Of a stretch of DNA of 64,000 nt, positions 48,901-59,480 are shown in pieces. Source of the stretch: Spisula solida (lineage: Eukaryota > Mollusca > Bivalvia > Venerida > Mactridae); assembly GCA_947247005.1 (NCBI GenBank), contig OX365944.1, positions 21,427,501 to 21,491,500 on the forward strand, given 5' to 3'. The stretch's first letter is position 1. Each line of letters starts with the position of its first letter. The notes beneath the pieces were generated by a model. The model was given only the letters and a program-made list of their open reading frames with translations, was not told the DNA's origin and ran no database searches. The position numbers were made by a program, and so were the translations under genes.

Positions 48901-50890
48901 CACCAATGCTTAACTCATGCATTAAAAGGTCATACCTTTCTACGTTTTCCTCATGTAGCTTTGATCTATCATTGGAATATACTACTAATAAAGGTTGTTT
49001 AACGTCATTTGGAGTCGCGTTTATATCCATGTCTGTCTGTTTTGTGTCTAGCAACAAACTCTCTATTCGAACCTCTAGTCTTTCAGTTTTAATTCCCTTT
49101 TGGGCAGACAGTTTTAAGGCTTTTGTAACGTCAAAACTTTCCCAAGCATTCTCCATTGTATGTACAAATTTTGAACAAATAAAGCTATACTTGACTGACC
49201 CATGCCGACGTCCACCTATATGTATAGCCTGATATATTGACACTATTCTATTGACACCGGAATATGATCTTTGGTCACGTTTGATTAATGTAAAAAGTCG
49301 CAATTCAGCAGAATTAATGTTCTCACTGAGGTCCAGGACGGATATATCAAATCCAAGGGAATGTACTCTAGTTTTCCTAAAAGTATCAGTCTTGTCGGTT
49401 GAATTTCCTGCTGCAAAATAAAGCATAAAATATTAGTACATGTACTGAACATTGACTTAAGTATACGATACACCGAAAGAATTACATAATACCCATACTA
49501 AAATGAAATGGAGCTGTTCACAAAAAAAAATTAATAGTCTTAGAAGTACATTTAATGATAATGGGAGAAAATATATTTCTACCACCTGTTAATCATAGAG
49601 TGCGTGAGCATTTCGGCAAACCTAGCACCGATTCAAAATTTGAAAACCGCATTCATTAATAAAGCCATCAGGTACAGGAATACAGACCCTCTTATGAATA
49701 AAGATTATGGTTTTACCCACGGGGCTGTAAATATACACAGGAAAGTACTTTAGCTGCATTCATCTTATTCAACAAGAATTCATTCAAGTATTTACATACA
49801 ACTGTGTGTTCCATAAAAAACTGTAAACATCCCCTTTTGCATCTAGCATTTTTATCCAAACAATTAAAGATGAGCAGTAATGATTTGATGGGTATATAGA
49901 TGTTGTTGCTGCAAATGTTGATGCTTATGAATGTTTATGTGGTGATGGTGCCCATACTGGTGCTATTGTTGACGAAGATAACAGACCGTTGACCCTGTGC
50001 ATCGTAAATATCACTACATGGCTGATAATAATGGTGGTAAATGTGGTTTGATGTAGTGGTGTTGATGAAGGTGGTGATGCCAGTAGAGATGGTGATGACG
50101 AGGGTTTTTGCTAAGATAGTTGTAATCGTCATGGCTAGTATGATAATGACATTCGTGATGATTATGGTAATTATGATGATGACATTAGTTATGATAAGAA
50201 AATTATGATGATTACTTTAGTGATTATAATGATCATAATGACGACGTTAGTGATGATGATGACGTTAGTGATGATGATGATGATAATTGTAATGATCACG
50301 TTAGTGATGATAATAATGATGTTAGTGATAATAATAATACCTATATCTTTAACATTGATGATGATAATGGTGGTGGTGATGTTGATGGTGATGCCGACGG
50401 TGAAATTTTGATAACGGTACTTTACGTTTTACTAACATAGTTGGTGGTTGATGTTGATGTAGTGATGGTAATTTTTATTATGATGAAGATGATGATGACG
50501 ACAAAAAAACTTACCCAATTCAGGATTATTTTTAAAACTCCGCACTATGTTTGAATTATGTAATTCCGGCGAAGACTTTGACACATTTTTATACAGTTCT
50601 AACATATACTCAGGAGTCATCGCCAAATTTGCTATCACAGCGTCCCTGTTCAATTTTTTATTTAGATACGTTTTTGAGGCACCCTTGCCGTGATCAATGA
50701 TTTTCACATTTCTGTATCGCCCGCCAAATTTATCGGAACTGCGTAACTTAAAATCCTCAGTCCGAATATCGTTGTCGTCACTAGCTAGCAAACTGACTCC
50801 TTCAGCGTGTTGAAACATAATAGGACGTGCCGTAATCTCACAGAACAAAAATACTAAATATATTCCACAATGTAATAACCGGTGATGCAT
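42671..50890 (-). CDS. bmp9/10: BMP9/10-like TGF-beta superfamily ligand, whole gene (3 coding exons)
   Basis: This is a secreted growth-factor precursor of the BMP family. It would be cleaved by furin-type proteases, would dimerise through a cystine knot and would signal through type I/II receptor serine kinases. The joined exons 50,890-50,515, 49,410-48,716 and 42,904-42,671 encode 434 residues. In order these are a signal peptide (about 1-21), a prodomain with TPEYMLELY (92-100) and VRSF (116-119), a WESFDVT box, the RHKR cleavage site ending near residue 325, and a 109-residue mature domain. All seven cysteines are present (332, 361, 365, 397, 398, 431, 433), including the CxGxC and terminal CGCR motifs. 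Subfamily assignment rests on WDTWIIAPKGY, LTPTKHAIVQ, LYLDSHGVVTY and AECGCR, which resemble BMP10 and BMP9 more than BMP2/4. The short segment before the first mature cysteine fits too. Exon phases 1 and 0 agree at both junctions. Promoter and any untranslated upstream exons were not identified. Confidence 0.93.
42950..43550. repeat. Diverged duplicate of 45,590-45,960 next to the intact BMP exon
   Basis: AAGTACACGCGTG...CCGTTATAACTTTTTAC...GAAATTTTGTGTACATG is matched by AAGTATGCACGTG...CCGTATAACTTTTCTTG...GAAATTTGGTGTGTATG at 45,590. GATTTTTCACTCAA and CAAGATCAAAC...GAGCTATGG recur in the same order. The first 130 bp are absent from units 3 and 4. No terminal-exon relic is visible left of 45,590. 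Confidence 0.6.
43843..44010. repeat. 32-bp minisatellite with two alternating variants
   Basis: Six units begin at about 43,843, 43,873, 43,906, 43,938, 43,970 and 44,001. They alternate CCCGGTTCGGACAGTGTTTA with CCCCGTTAGGATAGTGTTTA, giving a higher-order period near 64 bp. It lies in BMP intron 2, about 0.9 kb from the last exon. Confidence 0.8.
44532..44691 (+). other. Candidate plus-strand exon a (unrecognised gene)
   Basis: ATTTGCAG precedes the stretch and CTG|GTAAAT ends it. From an ATG at 44,557 there are 45 codons (MSRSYISMSDEYSTANAIV, later NSNSLNGITENGLSLLQKRE) in phase 0. A different frame upstream reads LEVDVPDYVTVLYQYER before a stop, so a frameshifted relic is another reading. 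Composition is less AT-rich than the surroundings. I do not recognise the protein. Confidence 0.3.
44820..44902 (+). other. Candidate plus-strand exon b (unrecognised gene)
   Basis: It is bounded by CCGGGTTCAG and TG|GTAAATG. The 83-nt frame reads QAMLHSDMGKLITILSS then CLDVVNGLWK, and its phase-0 start joins candidate exon a without a break. It leaves two bases at its end, which does not fit the phase of candidate exon c, so a further exon or decay must be assumed. Confidence 0.3.
45266..45405 (+). other. Candidate plus-strand exon c (unrecognised gene)
   Basis: AAATAG precedes it and CAA|GTATGT follows. The 46-codon frame is YVDVYKSFIYKLQNLEAFTE followed by LIPEEKFRYHQLNYSVFKR and ITIPLQ. 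It looks protein-like: charged and aromatic residues are well mixed and there are no repeats. The acceptor lacks a strong pyrimidine tract. The opposite strand is also open (45,387-45,196) but looks less natural. Function unknown. Confidence 0.3.
46757..48495. mobile_element. 1.7-kb element with 28-bp terminal inverted repeats and internal tandem copies
   Basis: The left end TTACACTGAGCGGCTTTGAA continues AACGCAAC. The right end in reverse complement reads TTACACTGAGCGGCTTAGAA continuing AACGCAAC. An extra partial left terminus lies at about 46,726. The inside consists of about 2.3 copies of a 743-bp block (for example CCCATAGCTCGG at 46,823 and 47,566; TTGCTATTTA near 47,210 and 48,230). Open frames in the block are not conserved between copies and no transposase is visible. 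It appears non-autonomous and inserted in BMP intron 2. Confidence 0.65.
48716..49410 (-). CDS. bmp9/10: BMP9/10-like ligand, coding exon 2 (late prodomain, furin site, start of mature domain)
   Basis: This 695-nt exon supplies two bases of codon 126 and residues 127-357. The acceptor is TTTTGCAG before CAGGAAAT and the donor is CAG before GTAAATC. It shows the prodomain arm (GFDISVLDLSENINSAELRLF, broken here as GFDISVLD then INSAELRLF), WESFDVTKAL, and a linker ending in EHMRHKR, a furin site R-x-K-R. The mature chain begins SNGHNF before the first cysteine (CKRRPMYVNF), then LSWDTWIIAPKGYQ. The exon stops in phase 0 immediately before the second mature cysteine, so most of the cystine knot must come from the next exon. 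Only one copy of this exon is present in the window, in contrast to exon 3. Confidence 0.93.
49411..50514 (-). other. Intron 1 of the BMP9/10-like gene
   Basis: This 1.1-kb phase-1 intron has donor GTAAGT and acceptor TTTTGCAG. About half of it is degenerate trinucleotide repeat (GAT/TTA on the plus strand). Long open frames here, such as one rich in Met-Ile-Thr at 50,205-50,411, are by-products of the repeat. Confidence 0.85.
50090..50500. repeat. Degenerate GAT-rich simple repeat
   Basis: The stretch is dominated by GATGAT, TTAGTGATGAT and GACGTTAGTGAT motifs with no strict long period. It grades into similar but weaker sequence back to about 49,870. It lies wholly inside BMP intron 1. Confidence 0.8.
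50515..50890 (-). CDS. bmp9/10: BMP9/10-like ligand, coding exon 1
   Basis: This exon encodes the signal peptide and the first half of the prodomain (residues 1-125 plus one base of codon 126). The start chosen is the ATG at 50,890-50,888. It is the first ATG after an in-frame TGA 12 bases further upstream; the frame between them holds only a TTG. A hydrophobic stretch, GIYLVFLFCEITA, follows a basic MHHRLLH, with likely cleavage near A21/R22. TPEYMLELYKNVSKSS and SNIVRSF are typical BMP prodomain motifs. The exon ends ...GAATTGG before a canonical GTAAGT donor (phase 1). NVS at 102-104 is a potential N-glycosylation site. Confidence 0.9.
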
Positions 50891-52777
50891 AGCCAAACTA
50901 AGTCAGGTGATAAAATATCAAGCACCTCATTCGCTTCCGAAGAATCATGGTACTGTCATAGTAAGTGACTACAACGTCAATTTAACCCCAAACTATTCCG
51001 ACGACGACGTAAATAGCGGCTGTTATACGTGCAAATAAGCGTGTTGCTCATAAGCAAGCCAGATTCCTTAATAAGAACATCCACATTTTTATCGCGTCTC
51101 AATTATTTCCGCCCAAATTCAGTAGATAACTTGATATCCAAGAATCAGTATAAATTTATACTATCCATTCAACACGTGACCATATCCGCTTAATCATTAA
51201 ACCTTAAGTACCTAGCTAATTTATATTTGACAATATTGTAAACTATGTTTTTATTTTAATACAAAAGTTTTAAGAAATTGCCATTTCTCCTTTACACAGT
51301 TTTATTATCTGTGAACACCATAGGAAAATGTTTCTATCTTAGAACAAGTTAAAGAATGTCTAAAGGTCTGCCTGAGTTACGTTTGATTGCCAGATGGTGT
51401 CCTGATGAATAAAAACAAAAGATATCAGCAGATAAGTTAATCATACGGCACACGTTGGTTTGAAAAAATACAAGAAAACGCAAAAACGCACGATTAACGC
51501 TTGAAATTCTAAACCTTCGAAACGCAAATCAAGAAAAATAGACCAGTTATGTTTGCTTATCGTTTCGATATGATTTATTCACAAAATAATAGCAAGAATG
51601 TAATTTTCGGAGCTATAGTAATCTGCAGGTGCGTGAATAAACGTATATTTTAAATATGATTTGTACTCAGGGAACCAAAATTCCATACATTTCGTTGTTT
51701 TAATAGGATTTAATGATTCAAGGCTAATTCTAATTAAATGTGCAGTTCGTGATATACTAATGAGTCGCCTACATGTGATGAAACGATAAGACAAGTATCT
51801 TATACAAAAATAGAAACCTTGAATCTGTTGTACACAATCAGTAGTGTGGTATTATTACAAGCGGGGATTCCAAATCATTCTATAAAAATCTTATATATGA
51901 CAAAATTCATTAAATTATCAGCTGGAGTCCGACCGATATTTTATTCAGACAAAATTATATAGTTTCTATAGTACGCTAAGAACAGCACGTTCAGTATCAT
52001 GCAGCCTCAACTACACTGTGAGAAAATACTATTCTTTTGTAATAAATAGCTTTAACATTCCGTCAAAATATTCTGCAAACGCTTCATTCAAAGTTGATTT
52101 ATTATTTCCACTTTTTTACCAGTATATATTATGTTATTTGTTAAGTTGTCTCTTATCAATGATGAAGCAATGGGTATTGTTCCTGGATTTGTATAGAAAG
52201 AAAAGACGTAACAATAACGCAACTATCAATAACTGATTTGTTGCCTTATCCCAACACCTGAAGATAGTAATCAAAGACTAGGCTTTGTTGAAAGCATAGG
52301 GAGTCTATTGTTGCAACGGTAATTGTAATAAAAGCACACTTGTAAAAACTAATAGCATACTGATGTGTTCCTCTGCAATAAAAGTAACCAAATTTAAAAT
52401 AATGACCAAACACTTACGATTGGCTTGATCGAACGCAGACAAACAACAATATACAGTTAGTTCATGTCTGTTTGGTTATCGGCCTCGTGCAACAGTTAAA
52501 AATGTCTTCCCCGAAATCATGGGACCATAAACAGACATGAAAGAACTGTTATATTCCCTAATACTCTATATAACTACAGTAAAGTTCTACTAATAAAACA
52601 AACAAAAAATGATATATTTAGGAAACATATCGTAGCAAACCATAATTATATTATCAAACAAATAAAATCGGCATGTAGTAAAACAAAATAGAGTCATAAC
52701 ATTGCTCAGGAGTTATTAACTGTATACATTTTGTTTTGGGTACCGAAAAGAACGAGTGCGACATTTTACTTACCAAG

Positions 52778-53014
52778 TTACTTTCTTATTTCAAGGTTTA
52801 AATTCTGCATCAGATGGTTATTGAATTGTATATTTACGTTGATTGTGAGAATGAAAGACTTTTGTCCTTGTTTAACACGTACCCGCATCGTGCTATCACA
52901 TTTCCACCGCTGTCGTTTACTTAATCTGCATATTTTAAGCGCTTGTGGACAAATGACGTCATCCAGTTTTCTGTTCGGCATCACGGTGGCCGTTATCCGG
53001 GAAACATTACCTAC
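52778..53014 (-). other. Possible minus-strand exon, cysteine-containing, unrecognised
   Basis: After CATTAG the minus strand is open for 78 codons to TAA. It reads NVSRITATVMPNRKLDD, then VICPQALKICRLSKRQRWKC, then DSTMRVRVKQGQKSFILTINVNI. Basic composition, an even mix of residues and a C-x8-C-x10-C spacing make it look more protein-like than nearby frames. A possible donor (GTAACT) overlaps the stop and a strong GTAAGT follows. I recognise no family, and chance remains possible. Confidence 0.22.
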
Positions 53015-53160
53015 CTAATGATTTGACTGTTAAAATTGACACAATTTACTAAAAATAGCATGTAAAATTGACAAATTTACTAAAAGCACACTATGTATAA
53101 TAGATCAAGCAGGGTGTTTTCGAAGGAATCTATATTGCGCATCGTAGTGCACTGCCAACA

Positions 53161-53210
53161 GTTCATCCAGGGGTGGAACAGTCAAAACTGTTTCAACCCC
53201 GGCAATGAAC
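53161..53210. repeat. 50-nt imperfect hairpin
   Basis: GTTCAT ... GGGGTGGAACAGT - CAAA - ACTGTTTCAACCCC ... ATGAAC folds into a stem with one bulge and one internal loop. The length is at the low end for a microRNA precursor. No promoter or mature-arm evidence is available. Confidence 0.4.
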
Positions 53211-54739
53211 GGTTTCATACCTGAGTCTTATTACTCGTTATATAGAGTACTAGGTACTAATAAGAACTCTAGATCATACTGCTTGTAGAAATATTTCATG
53301 CCAACTATGCCGAGATATACACGATAAGAGGAGTGGTCGCACAATGTGACATATATACTGAATGTGGGAGACGTTGGCAATTTACCCGTATGTTATATAA
53401 TGTTGATATGTGCTGCTGTTGTTTGGAGGTCCTGTACTCAATGTACTATCAACATATGAAATTGCAACCAAGATAAACAACCTGTTAAAACCATGATCGT
53501 TATGTATGCACAGTGTTAAAGGTTTGTTCACACTATGAGAGTCTGTCCCAGCGTTTGTCAGCGTTTTCAAAAGTCGAAACAATGAGCCCAAACGTCGGTG
53601 AATTTACGCTCGCCAGGAGGAATATTTTGGTTCACACTGCGAACCTTGTGTATCTAACGCACACTAATGCTTGGGAGCGTTTGACAGCGGTTATTAGCGC
53701 TTAAAAACGTTTGTCTGCGTTGTAGCTATTTTTTATTGGCGTATGTTAACTTTTGCCAACGTAAGTTAGCGTATGTGTAGCGTCGCCTTACTTAGTCCGA
53801 CTTAGACGAACGGGTGCCAAACGCCAGGATCCGTTGAACAAAGTTTACCTTAGTTAAGCTGGGTCCACTACCCGCCATTAGTAAGAAAGACATACACAGT
53901 GCATATAAAATGTGTGGTTTTATTAGGTTGTTCATCATAAGTATTCGACTGCTATAGTACCTGATGATACTGTTGAAAACCCTGCCAAACATAATCACTT
54001 TCGTTACACGGCTTTTGAAATCGTACACGTACATGCAAATATATACACAAGTCAAATAATGATCAATACTTCTTGATATGAAAGCTGCTACGATTTCATC
54101 ATGCCATATAGTATAGGACCACCAATGAAATACAACGAACCAATTTACAATTTACTGTAGAAAATTATCCTTATTCTCAAAATTAGAGCACGCGAAATTT
54201 TCCATCCCTGTGTTCGTGATAGATAATGAACAGTTTGTGGAACTCTACCACAGAAATAGAACAAAACTTGTAAACTGCACAAGTATCTACCTAATCTGAT
54301 AAACAAAGGAGTAAGATAGAGTCAATGCAGTGACATGAATGTAAAAACGCAGACAAATTGTGCATTATTCAATGCAGAAACACGTTATCATGAAATGCTT
54401 ACTTGTTTCTATATCTCAACGCTACTGCAAAAATATCAATTTCTATTACAAGTTCATGTAAAACACAAATCATGCAGATTAGGGGAGATGAGTAATTCAT
54501 GACAGCGATGAGTTCCTGTATGCAATCTTAGCACATCAATAGTAATCTCCGATAAATGTTATAGTACGGTTGATTGTTTTACAAATGTTAGAAGTGAAAG
54601 GTTCGTATAGACAGCTGATGCTTCATGTCAAATTGATGTTAATGGGAAAAATGTGTTTGAGAAAGCATTTTTATATTATTTCCAGAAAATATAACTAAAA
54701 ACTAAATTGTCAAGATAGTGTTTTGAAATTTTGAAGTCA

Positions 54740-54945
54740 TCTTACACCGTTGGTTTCAAACGTAGCGAAATGTACTTGCTCTCTCAGAGGTAGCGGACGA
54801 CACGAGGATAACACAATCGATACAATGGTCACGGAGAAAAACACAACATGTATGTCCATGCCGCCATTATAAACATGAAATATCCCACTCCAGACACCAC
54901 AAGAAGCCAGATAGTATGTACGTTCTAATCTATAAACTTTTTTTG
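54740..54945 (-). other. Weak coding candidate with a hydrophobic segment
   Basis: Within a 113-codon minus-strand open frame (55,078-54,737), the C-terminal part reads YYLASCGVWSGIFHVYNGG, later VVFFSVTIVSIVLSSC, and ends at a GT|GTAAGA donor-like site. The GVWSGIF motif followed by a hydrophobic span distantly resembles tetraspan (MS4A/CD20-like) proteins. The upstream half of the frame looks random. This is a low-confidence suggestion. Confidence 0.15.
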
Positions 54946-55674
54946 TTATTTTTCGGTTCAGATCTGAAAATACATTCTTAGGACATATGCTGCAGTTTTT
55001 GGTATGGTAGATAGAGCAAACATTAATTGTACCAATACTTATTAAAAAAGTACTTGTAGAAGACGAAAAATGCAACACAAATCACATGTCCAGCATGAAC
55101 TATGATCATATACAACGTTTGAAGAAAAATTATAATTATTGTTGTTTACAAAAACCTGTAGCTCTTAATAATGCGATTATAGAGTCAAATATTAGATACT
55201 TTGCTCATATTTAAGAAGTGTTCTGTAATTAGGAGTGTTTTTCTTTATTACAATCTGTAAATTGTCTGTTAACATGTGTACGAGCGTATATTAAGCAGGG
55301 TGTACAATGAGTGACACACCCTGGGATTGACATAGGTCCGGCTGGAGGCAACCATTCAATGTGACTCACTTAAAACTAGTCAACTGTATGAGGTAATAAA
55401 ACAAAACTCTGTATTCGATCTGCCGTAAATATCTTGACTTCTTTGTAATGCTAATAGTTCGACGAATGACGTTGTAACTTTATATACGTACTTTATACAT
55501 ATAAAACATCACTGATTGCATTTAAACCTCGTTGTATACGTACTACTTTATTGTATAATCGCTTTATTTTTTGTTCAACATTTGTATTAAAAGGAAATGG
55601 TTGACATTCTTGTAATTGCATTGTCATATCTTAACCAAATCGGTACATTTTATTTGTTTAACATATAATTATCT

Positions 55675-55690
55675 CATTTCGTACGAAATG
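55675..55690. repeat. 16-bp perfect palindrome
   Basis: CATTTCGTACGAAATG is its own reverse complement. TATC and GATA four-mers extend the symmetry beyond one mismatch. No associated gene was found. Confidence 0.5.
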
Positions 55691-56109
55691 GGATAGTGCA
55701 ACAAGCCTTTATTAGCCCTTTCCTTCTCCCTCTCCTATTGAACGTCTTTTCTACGAACCTAATTCTAATTTCTACACTTTACTACAACTTTACCTTCAAC
55801 GTTTATAAATATGTGTGTATTTATTAAAAACCTGTCTGAATCTGATGGTTGCTTATAATTACAATCTTATTTCAATTTATTCTAAAAACGATTGATTAGG
55901 TTCCCAAATGGTTGCTGAATTATCACCGTATTTTGTTTAAACTTGAAAACCCACATTTCCAACGATTTAAAACCTTCTACACTGCAAATACACACTAGTC
56001 TAACCGACTGTAATTGTTAAATACATGTGTTCAAATGCAACGTTGTACAGATTAGTAGATACTTTTATATTTAATGAAACTTTCATTTGGGTTTAGTTAT
56101 TTTAGCTGC

Positions 56110-57380
56110 ATGGTAACACAAGCCTTCAAATACAACTTACAATTACCAGACAAAGTCCCTCAACATGACATGCTATTGATAATGGGTGATTTGAACGCAA
56201 GCGTGGGTGATGATAACACTGACTGTGAAACAGCAATCATGGGTAAACATACCTTTGATATAAGAAATGATGATGTAAAGAGACTTGTAGTCCTCGGTCG
56301 CAATAAAAACCTGACAATTGGTGGTTCCCACACGTGGAAATTCATAAATTAACATGGAAATCGCAAGATGGAAGAACTATCAATCAAATAGATAACTTTA
56401 TGATTAACAACGAATGGTGCGGGTCACTTTGTAATGATAGTTTATAAGAGGGAACATGTTAACACTGACTGACTACTGCCTTTTAAAAGCCACTGTCAAT
56501 CTGAAACACCACAAGACACCTCCACAGAATCAGAACAAAAAATGATCTGACATTGACAAATTAAAACCAGAAATCATTAACCTCAGAACTGAAGAACTAA
56601 AGATTAAAAGTGCTTAAGATCAGTACATCTGACAAGGACGATGGCAATTACATTCAAAATCAATGGAACAACATCAAGGAGGCATACACAGTGACTGCTG
56701 CAAAAACGATTTGATATAAGATGAAAAAGACCAAATATTGGATAACAACTGCAATATGGACAAAGGTAAGAGGAAGCATCAAACTGAAAACTGTTAAGCC
56801 CAAATTTGACAAAAAACAAGAAGAACTCCGGACATCAAACAAAGCGAAAGACACAGATGGCATATGAAGTGCAAGAAAATGACAAAGGAGAATGTGTAGA
56901 ACATTTGGAAGGAGAAGCAGAGCATGCAGCCACACATGGAGAAATGAGAGCGTTGTCTACAAAATCACAAAACAACTTTCTGGAAAATCACTACTTAGGA
57001 AAACAAATAAAGGCGGATACACTTAATCAACAGAACATGAATAGGCTAATCGATGGGTCCAGTACTTGAAGGAAGTTCTAAAGTGTTCTGAACCAAATGA
57101 ACAATCTAACCCTGAGCCTGCTGAGAAGGATTATGAAATCAATCGTGATATACCGACCATTGACCAAGTAAAGAACCTCATCAAAACACTGAAAATCGAA
57201 AGAAGAATTAACTACATGTAACACAGAATACCATAAATTGCTTTTCACTGGACACAACGCGGTAAAAAACAACGGTTACATCAGAACTAGCGAACATGAG
57301 ATATTCTTGGGGACAGGTCCAATACATAGCGGAAGACCAGGGCTTAATTGCTGAAGCATTATGTCCTACTGGTGATCACT
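56110..57380 (+). mobile_element. Decayed non-LTR retrotransposon fragment (endonuclease end to start of RT)
   Basis: The plus strand reads MLLIMGDLNASVGDDN, MGKHTFDIRNDD and NLTIGGSHTWK, then in a shifted frame LTWKSQDGRTINQIDNF. This is the C-terminal half of an apurinic-type LINE endonuclease (GDxN, then the W-x-S-x-D-G-x-x-NQID block). Further on, RWVQYLKEVLKCSEPNEQSN and INRDIPTIDQVKNLIKTLK match the linker at the start of a LINE reverse transcriptase of RTE/CR1-like type. Stops and frameshifts are frequent, and the RT catalytic region and 3' end are missing. It is long dead. Similar endonuclease fragments are often annotated as craniofacial development protein 2-like. Confidence 0.8.
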
Positions 57381-57699
57381 GTATTATTTGAAAAATAATA
57401 AAAACAAAACCGTAACAGCATTTTTGTAAAATTAAAACATCTATAATATAACCAATTTGTGTAAAACATATGTATCGATGATACAGTTACCTGTGTTTAC
57501 CCTAACAGAGGTTTGAAATGGTGTCACAATACTTAAAACACTCTATACATAGAATGTATTGTTCATCTATGCAGGTAGTTACCAATATCCTGCCATAATG
57601 AGACCATGTTAACAGTATCAGATAAAACTTGAAATGTTCGTGTTTAATCATTGATTAACTCTCAACCTAGTTTGATCCTGGGAATAGTTTATCGGTAAA

Positions 57700-59480
57700 C
57701 CCTGAAATTCAACACTTAAAACCAAGCAGGAAACGCGTATCAAACGTAAAGTTTCCAATCATTTTAAATACACCCACCCTGTAAATAATGGTTATTAGAT
57801 TATTAAAACGTATGACTTCTAATATATAGCCAGATAACTTTCGATAATACGACATTCCAACAATATATCTAATAAATTTATGACATATAGCTAGAATATA
57901 GTTTCTCAAATACATAAATTCTGCGCTATGAAGGCATCTAAAATTACCTTTAGAACTATCATGCTGAGTGTAGCATTTGAAATACGGTGAACTGCCTGTT
58001 CATTCATGAATGTTTCGAATTCGCATTTATTGCTAAAGGATATTGTTTCTTTATAGTTTATATTAACACCTTCTAGCCGATTCCCACTTAACATTAGATT
58101 GCAAGATTTAGCGGATTTACTGAATGTCGTGGGATAGTTTCAAGAAATGTTTGCTTCTATTATTCTGCGAGCGCATGCTTAGTTGTATACAGCAATAATG
58201 ATAACATCACTGCACATGCAGTGTAATAAAATACGTATAAATTGTGACTAAAATATGATTTATGATCATTTTATCACTACACTTGAATTCCGGCGTTACA
58301 ACTTTTTGCGCAATTTCATTTTATGTCATTGACGTGTCACCTGATTAAGAAAGTTTATGAATATTTCTGAAATGAACTGTTGATAAGTTAGAACTTTGTA
58401 AGAGTACTTTGAATGTTTCGGATATGCTCGGTCATCCAGATTTAATATTCTTAAAAAATTAATATCATAAATCGTCTTTGTTTCAGTCAGAACGTAAGAA
58501 TAAGAATAAAATGCAATTTTATCTTCCGTGTTACAACATAAGTTCTGATAATTTATTACATTTAAATAATGCAATGCACCACCCGCGCTTATATAATAGT
58601 GCGTGTTTCCATAAAGACACTTGTATATATAATAATGGTTTTATAGAAAACTCTGCCTGGTATTGATTGTCGTGTTTGAGTTATTTTAATATTTCAAAAG
58701 TTCGATTATGTATTTGTTTCATGACGAATTGGATGTGGCGATTACCATGCGATGACAGTACGCGTAAGCAAAGCCAAAGTCTCGCCATTTATGTATGCGC
58801 AAATTTGAGAAGGTGGCAATTCAAAAGTTGAAATAGTAAGGGCTTTTCTGAGAACAATTTGAGACTGTGTCCAGAATGTGATTAGTACAACGTAGATTCA
58901 TAGATATGTCGAATTTTGCAGAGTCGTAAACAATGAAATTGTTTTAAATTCCCCATAGGTTATTACTAGTACTTAAACCAATCTTAAAAACAGGGTTCCG
59001 TTGCAGTTTCGGAATGACTGCATGTGACTGAATTATACTTTTTAATTGTATATCAACCCGATATGTAAAAATATCTTATACTAAATAAATAATACCTGCT
59101 AAAAACACATTTTTATTTTAAAGCTTATCTTGAAGAATTCAAACGTAGCAGGAAGTTGGTATCAAAAGTCAGGTTTCTAGTCAATGTAAATGTTTCCACC
59201 CTCTATTTAATTATATTTATTTGATTCTTGCGCATGACTTTTGAAACCAAGCGAGATAACTTTCGATAAAAAGGTGTTCCAAAATTATATCTAATAGATT
59301 AATGAGTCATAACATTATTATGCAATAAAATTCCACTCATTAGATCCAGTCCGAGGTTGTACCATGCTTTGAACTCAAGATAGCATTTTGATATACGAGC
59401 TTCTTTAATGATCGGTACCAATCGTAACATTTTGATATTCCCACTGTTTGCCATCCAAACATCTAAATTTACCATGAAAA
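57700..59480. repeat. Diverged ~1.43-kb tandem pair
   Basis: AGCAGGAAACGCGTATCAAA...CACCCACCCTGTAAATAATG...GATAACTTTCGATAATACG (57,723 on) aligns with AGCAGGAAGTTGGTATCAAA...TTCCACCCTCTATTTAAT...GATAACTTTCGATAAAAAGG (59,148 on). A later block (57,975/59,385) also aligns. On the minus strand the first copy has a 68-codon frame ending NFTFDTRFLLGFKC, and the second has a broken equivalent, NLTFDTNFLL. It may be a decayed coding repeat or just DNA duplication. Confidence 0.5.

Larger units (their letters stand above)
50891..56109. other. Upstream flank of the BMP9/10-like gene
   Basis: No gene is identified in this 5.2 kb. It should contain the promoter and any 5' untranslated exons, but I could not place a TATA box or start site with confidence. 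A possible minus-strand exon (52,778-53,014), a hairpin (53,161), a weak coding candidate (54,740-54,945) and a palindrome (55,675) are listed separately. The 53.5-53.8 kb stretch is unusually rich in AGCGTTT/GCGTATG words and looks repeat-derived. Confidence 0.6.

Noticed and set aside
50205..50411. Met/Ile/Thr-rich 68-codon frame
   Set aside because: It is produced by the GAT-rich simple repeat in intron 1.
50891..50896. Start of exon 1 at a TTG two codons upstream of the ATG
   Set aside because: The first ATG is at 50,890. The upstream codons are CTT AGT TTG GCT after a TGA. A non-ATG start is unnecessary in a eukaryotic gene with a good signal peptide from the ATG.
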